From an uncultured Mycoplasmatota bacterium (GTDB lineage: Bacteria; Bacillota_I; Bacilli_A; RF39; UBA660): 41,997 nt of DNA. The stretch spans positions 1 to 41,997 of the forward strand of contig CANPIX010000009.1 in NCBI GenBank assembly GCA_947574215.1, written 5' to 3'. Numbering within the stretch: the first letter of the stretch is position 1; every line of letters begins with the position of its first letter. This document shows positions 40,323 through 41,997 of the stretch, piece after piece. Position numbers and translations under genes: made by a program. The notes beneath the pieces are model-generated. The model searched no databases, was not told the DNA's origin, and worked only from the letters and a program-made list of their open reading frames with translations.

Positions 40323-40850
40323 ATGGGCAGTGAAAATAGCAAAAAAATTATTAATAATGAATTTGATTATTCTAATTGTTTACCAACAATTGAATGTGTT
40401 ACCTATTTAATTCAATATATTTTTAATGTTTATGATAATTTTTTAAAGCTTCAAACTGAAGATGAAGAAAAAAATAAACCGCTTAAAGTTGAATACAAAG
40501 AATGGAAATACAAAAAAAGTTATGGAGAAAAATTTGAAGTGTATATAAGAGAAAAAACTTATAATAATATTATTTGTAAAGATTTCGTATCTTTTCAAAG
40601 TGCCGTTAATGAGGGTAATCTGAAAAATGTATTAGGATTAACAATTCGTTTAAATCTTGATTATAAAAGAGGAACTGGGGAAAATCTTGATGAATATGAA
40701 AACTCTTTTTATATTTCATTTGAGCCAAATAACGTTATTTTTGCGAGAAAGTCTAATCATATTGAAGAGGATATAAATCAAATAGAAACAAATATTAAAA
40801 CAATTTTAGAAAAATTTCCAACTATTAATACTATATTTTGTACAAAGTAA
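40323..40850 (+). CDS. Unknown soluble protein, first of a tandem distant-paralog pair
   Basis: I do not recognise this 175-residue protein; it has no membrane segment. Side by side with the next gene it shares a layout: a Trp near the start of a strand-rich domain (KEWKYKKSYGEKFEVYI against QKWTVKDYKGYFKVDV), then D-F-x-x-F-x-S, LKNVLGLTIRLNLDYKR against IKNFYLRYSANYYRK, and a C-terminal EEDINQIETNIKTIL helix against SEDKIMNQIYDMIKQKIL. The likeness is weak but runs over ~120 residues in the same order. The ribosome binding site AAAGGA is clear. The next gene starts 18 bp later. Confidence 0.6.
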   Translation: MGSENSKKIINNEFDYSNCLPTIECVTYLIQYIFNVYDNFLKLQTEDEEKNKPLKVEYKEWKYKKSYGEKFEVYIREKTYNNIICKDFVSFQSAVNEGNLKNVLGLTIRLNLDYKRGTGENLDEYENSFYISFEPNNVIFARKSNHIEEDINQIETNIKTILEKFPTINTIFCTK

Positions 40851-40868
40851 AGAAAGGAGTCAATTAAA

Positions 40869-41807
40869 ATGTATGGAAATACAATAAAAGTTGCAAATAA
40901 GATTCTTACTGATAAAGATTTAGAAGAAATATTTTTTAAAATTTATGAAGAGATGAAAATGTGCCAAACTCAATGCAAAAACGAAACGATGCAAAATGAA
41001 AGATATGAAAGAGAATATCAAAAATGGACAGTAAAAGATTATAAAGGCTATTTTAAAGTAGATGTAAATTTTTATGATGATACTAATATTTCTTTTGACA
41101 ATTTTCATAATTTTATGAGTATATTTAATAGCCGTTTGCATGAAATAAAAAATTTTTATTTAAGATATTCGGCTAATTATTATAGAAAACTTGAAGGGCA
41201 ACAAGAAACTTATATTTTACAAAATATCAATTTGGATGTTTATGAAGATAAAATGCATGTTGATGTTAACTTAAATAGTGAGGATAAAATAATGAATCAA
41301 ATATATGATATGATTAAACAAAAGATTTTATCTGCTCCTGAAAAATATGATAAAGTAATTAAAAAGAAATCTTCGATTATTAATAAAGTAAGTTTTGCTA
41401 TTGGAGCCATTCCGACTATTATTGTTTTAACTTTATTAATTTTTGTACCTACGATTAGACAAATTTATGCAATGACATTCGTTTTGTATCCACTTGCTTG
41501 TTTATTATTATCGTTTGTTATAGGAAATACTTTTTGCAGTGGAAAATTTAATAAGTTATATAAAAATATAGTTCCCAAACAAAAATATGTAGGATATGAT
41601 TCCAAAAATAATAAAAGCATTTATAAAGACGATATAGATAGTTATATTGAAACAAGTGAAATTTTAATTGGAAAAAATATAGATAATTTAAAGAATAGAA
41701 ATGAAATAAAAATATTAGAAGAAAAATATAGTAAATATCTTCCAATTGAAATATTAGTAATTCTGATTTTATCTTTTTTGGTAGTTTTAATTGGAAGAAT
41801 AATATAG
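40869..41807 (+). CDS. Unknown membrane protein, second of the tandem pair
   Basis: The 312-residue protein has a ~160-residue N-terminal domain similar in plan to the preceding protein, then a membrane hairpin (about 175-197 and 199-222), a cytoplasmic-looking loop with KYVGYDSKNNKSIYKDDIDSY-type charge (about 240-262, split), and a third helix (about 290-311) at the very C-terminus. I know no function. A soluble copy paired with a membrane-bound copy of the same domain suggests that the two proteins interact. The AAAGGAG ribosome binding site is strong. The two genes form an operon. Confidence 0.65.
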   Translation: MYGNTIKVANKILTDKDLEEIFFKIYEEMKMCQTQCKNETMQNERYEREYQKWTVKDYKGYFKVDVNFYDDTNISFDNFHNFMSIFNSRLHEIKNFYLRYSANYYRKLEGQQETYILQNINLDVYEDKMHVDVNLNSEDKIMNQIYDMIKQKILSAPEKYDKVIKKKSSIINKVSFAIGAIPTIIVLTLLIFVPTIRQIYAMTFVLYPLACLLLSFVIGNTFCSGKFNKLYKNIVPKQKYVGYDSKNNKSIYKDDIDSYIETSEILIGKNIDNLKNRNEIKILEEKYSKYLPIEILVILILSFLVVLIGRII

Positions 41808-41904
41808 TTGAAATTTTAAGAAGTGAATTTTTTGAAGAAAAATTGATGAGTGATGAGGAAATAGAATAAAATAAAAAAGTTGATCTAGAAATGGACTTCT
41901 TTTT

Positions 41905-41935
41905 TTGAAAAAGAGTTCGGGGGGGGGGGTATAAT
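41905..41935 (+). promoter_or_regulatory. Candidate phase-variable promoter
   Basis: TTGAAA (41905-41910) and a consensus TATAAT (41930-41935) are separated by 19 bp, of which the last 11 are a G homopolymer. Loss of two G would give the optimal 17-bp spacer. Slippage in the tract would therefore set promoter strength for the gene running out of the window. Confidence 0.7.
41919..41929 (+). repeat. Poly-G tract (11 G)
   Basis: Eleven consecutive G in a ~30% GC sequence; the next longest G run noticed in the window is six. It lies directly against a TATAAT box. Confidence 0.95.
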
Positions 41936-41949
41936 AAAGATAATAGAAA

Positions 41950-41997
41950 ATGAAAGAGAAAAAAATAAAAAAAGAAGTGATACTTTCTATAAGTATA
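41950..41997 (+). CDS. Start of a possible exported protein (3' truncated)
   Basis: ATG at 41950 opens a frame that stays open to the window edge, MKEKKIKKEVILSISI. A Lys-rich start followed by a hydrophobic run looks like a signal peptide or membrane anchor. There is no clear ribosome binding site, and the expected transcription start is only ~8 bp upstream, so the true start may lie further on. Confidence 0.35.
   Translation, partial: MKEKKIKKEVILSISI

Noticed and set aside
41810-41869. Twenty open codons in another frame after the gene ending at 41807, as a frameshifted C-terminus
   Set aside because: The annotated protein ends sensibly after a membrane helix, and a stretch this short can be open by chance.
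41875-41906. Terminator before the poly-G promoter (AAGTT with GACTT, then a T run)
   Set aside because: The stem is only five base pairs with a 12-nt loop, too weak to assert.
1-41997. Mycoplasma-type code (TGA as Trp)
   Set aside because: TGA ends lon and a prepilin gene at family-typical positions, and conserved Trp residues are TGG.
1-41997. CRISPR arrays, tRNA or rRNA genes
   Set aside because: No regularly spaced repeats, cloverleaf or rRNA-like segments were found in the intergenic regions read.

Overview
The window is a low-GC (roughly 30% by eye), densely coded stretch of chromosome from a Bacilli/Firmicutes-type bacterium. TGA is used as a stop (for example at the ends of lon and of the first prepilin gene) and TGG encodes Trp, so this is the standard bacterial code and not the Mycoplasma code. 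The gene content mixes features of wall-bearing, apparently spore-forming Bacilli (spoVID-ysxE, ylbJ, ylbD-ylbE, an nfo/yqfT pair, two class B penicillin-binding proteins, PolC plus DnaE) with features common in Mollicutes-related lineages (N-domain-less ClpB under a CIRCE operator, a small gene-dense genome style, MraZ boxes). An uncultured gut-type Bacilli lineage near the Mollicutes is the best inference; no species can be named.

Layout. 1-413: tail of a probable secreted or pilin-like protein. 0.5-8.6 kb: lon, the spore-coat pair spoVID/ysxE, a small Cys/Pro-rich membrane protein on the minus strand, two overlapping prepilin-like genes, ylbJ (minus), the PDZ-Lon protease ylbL and a SipW-type secreted protein. 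8.6-13.3 kb: clpB behind a consensus promoter and a CIRCE operator, ylbD-ylbE, a third prepilin-like gene, nfo and a yqfT-like gene. 13.4-20 kb: a class B PBP, a MoxR ATPase with an unusual membrane transglutaminase, rpmG (too short for most gene finders) and efp. 20.0-21.5 kb: an IS110-family element whose 5' non-coding region folds like a bridge RNA. 21.6-28.2 kb: division cluster mraZ-rsmH-ftsL-pbp2B with four 10-bp-spaced MraZ repeats, then a large coiled-coil membrane protein of unknown function and a DUF1292 protein. 28.2-30.6 kb (minus): rpmB and helD. 30.7-38.2 kb: both replicative polymerase alpha subunits, dnaE and polC, side by side. 38.2-42.0 kb: an accessory region with a radical SAM/SPASM enzyme, an unknown partner, a degenerate spacer, two tandem distant paralogs of unknown function, and at the right edge an 11-G homopolymer lying exactly between -35 and -10 boxes, which looks like a phase-variable promoter for a gene that continues out of the window.

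How it works together. Most of the window is housekeeping: proteolysis and disaggregation (Lon, YlbL, ClpB), replication (DnaE, PolC), transcription recycling (HelD), translation (L33, L28, EF-P), DNA repair (Nfo), and wall synthesis and division. Spore-associated genes are scattered among them. Three genes, one of them the spore-coat homolog ylbD, share a compact CATAnAAT-N5-AGGTG module directly before the start codon. The strongest candidates for new biology are the poly-G promoter switch, the IS110 guide RNA, the MoxR/transglutaminase pair, the hairpin that hides the ylbD ribosome binding site, and the right-hand accessory island.
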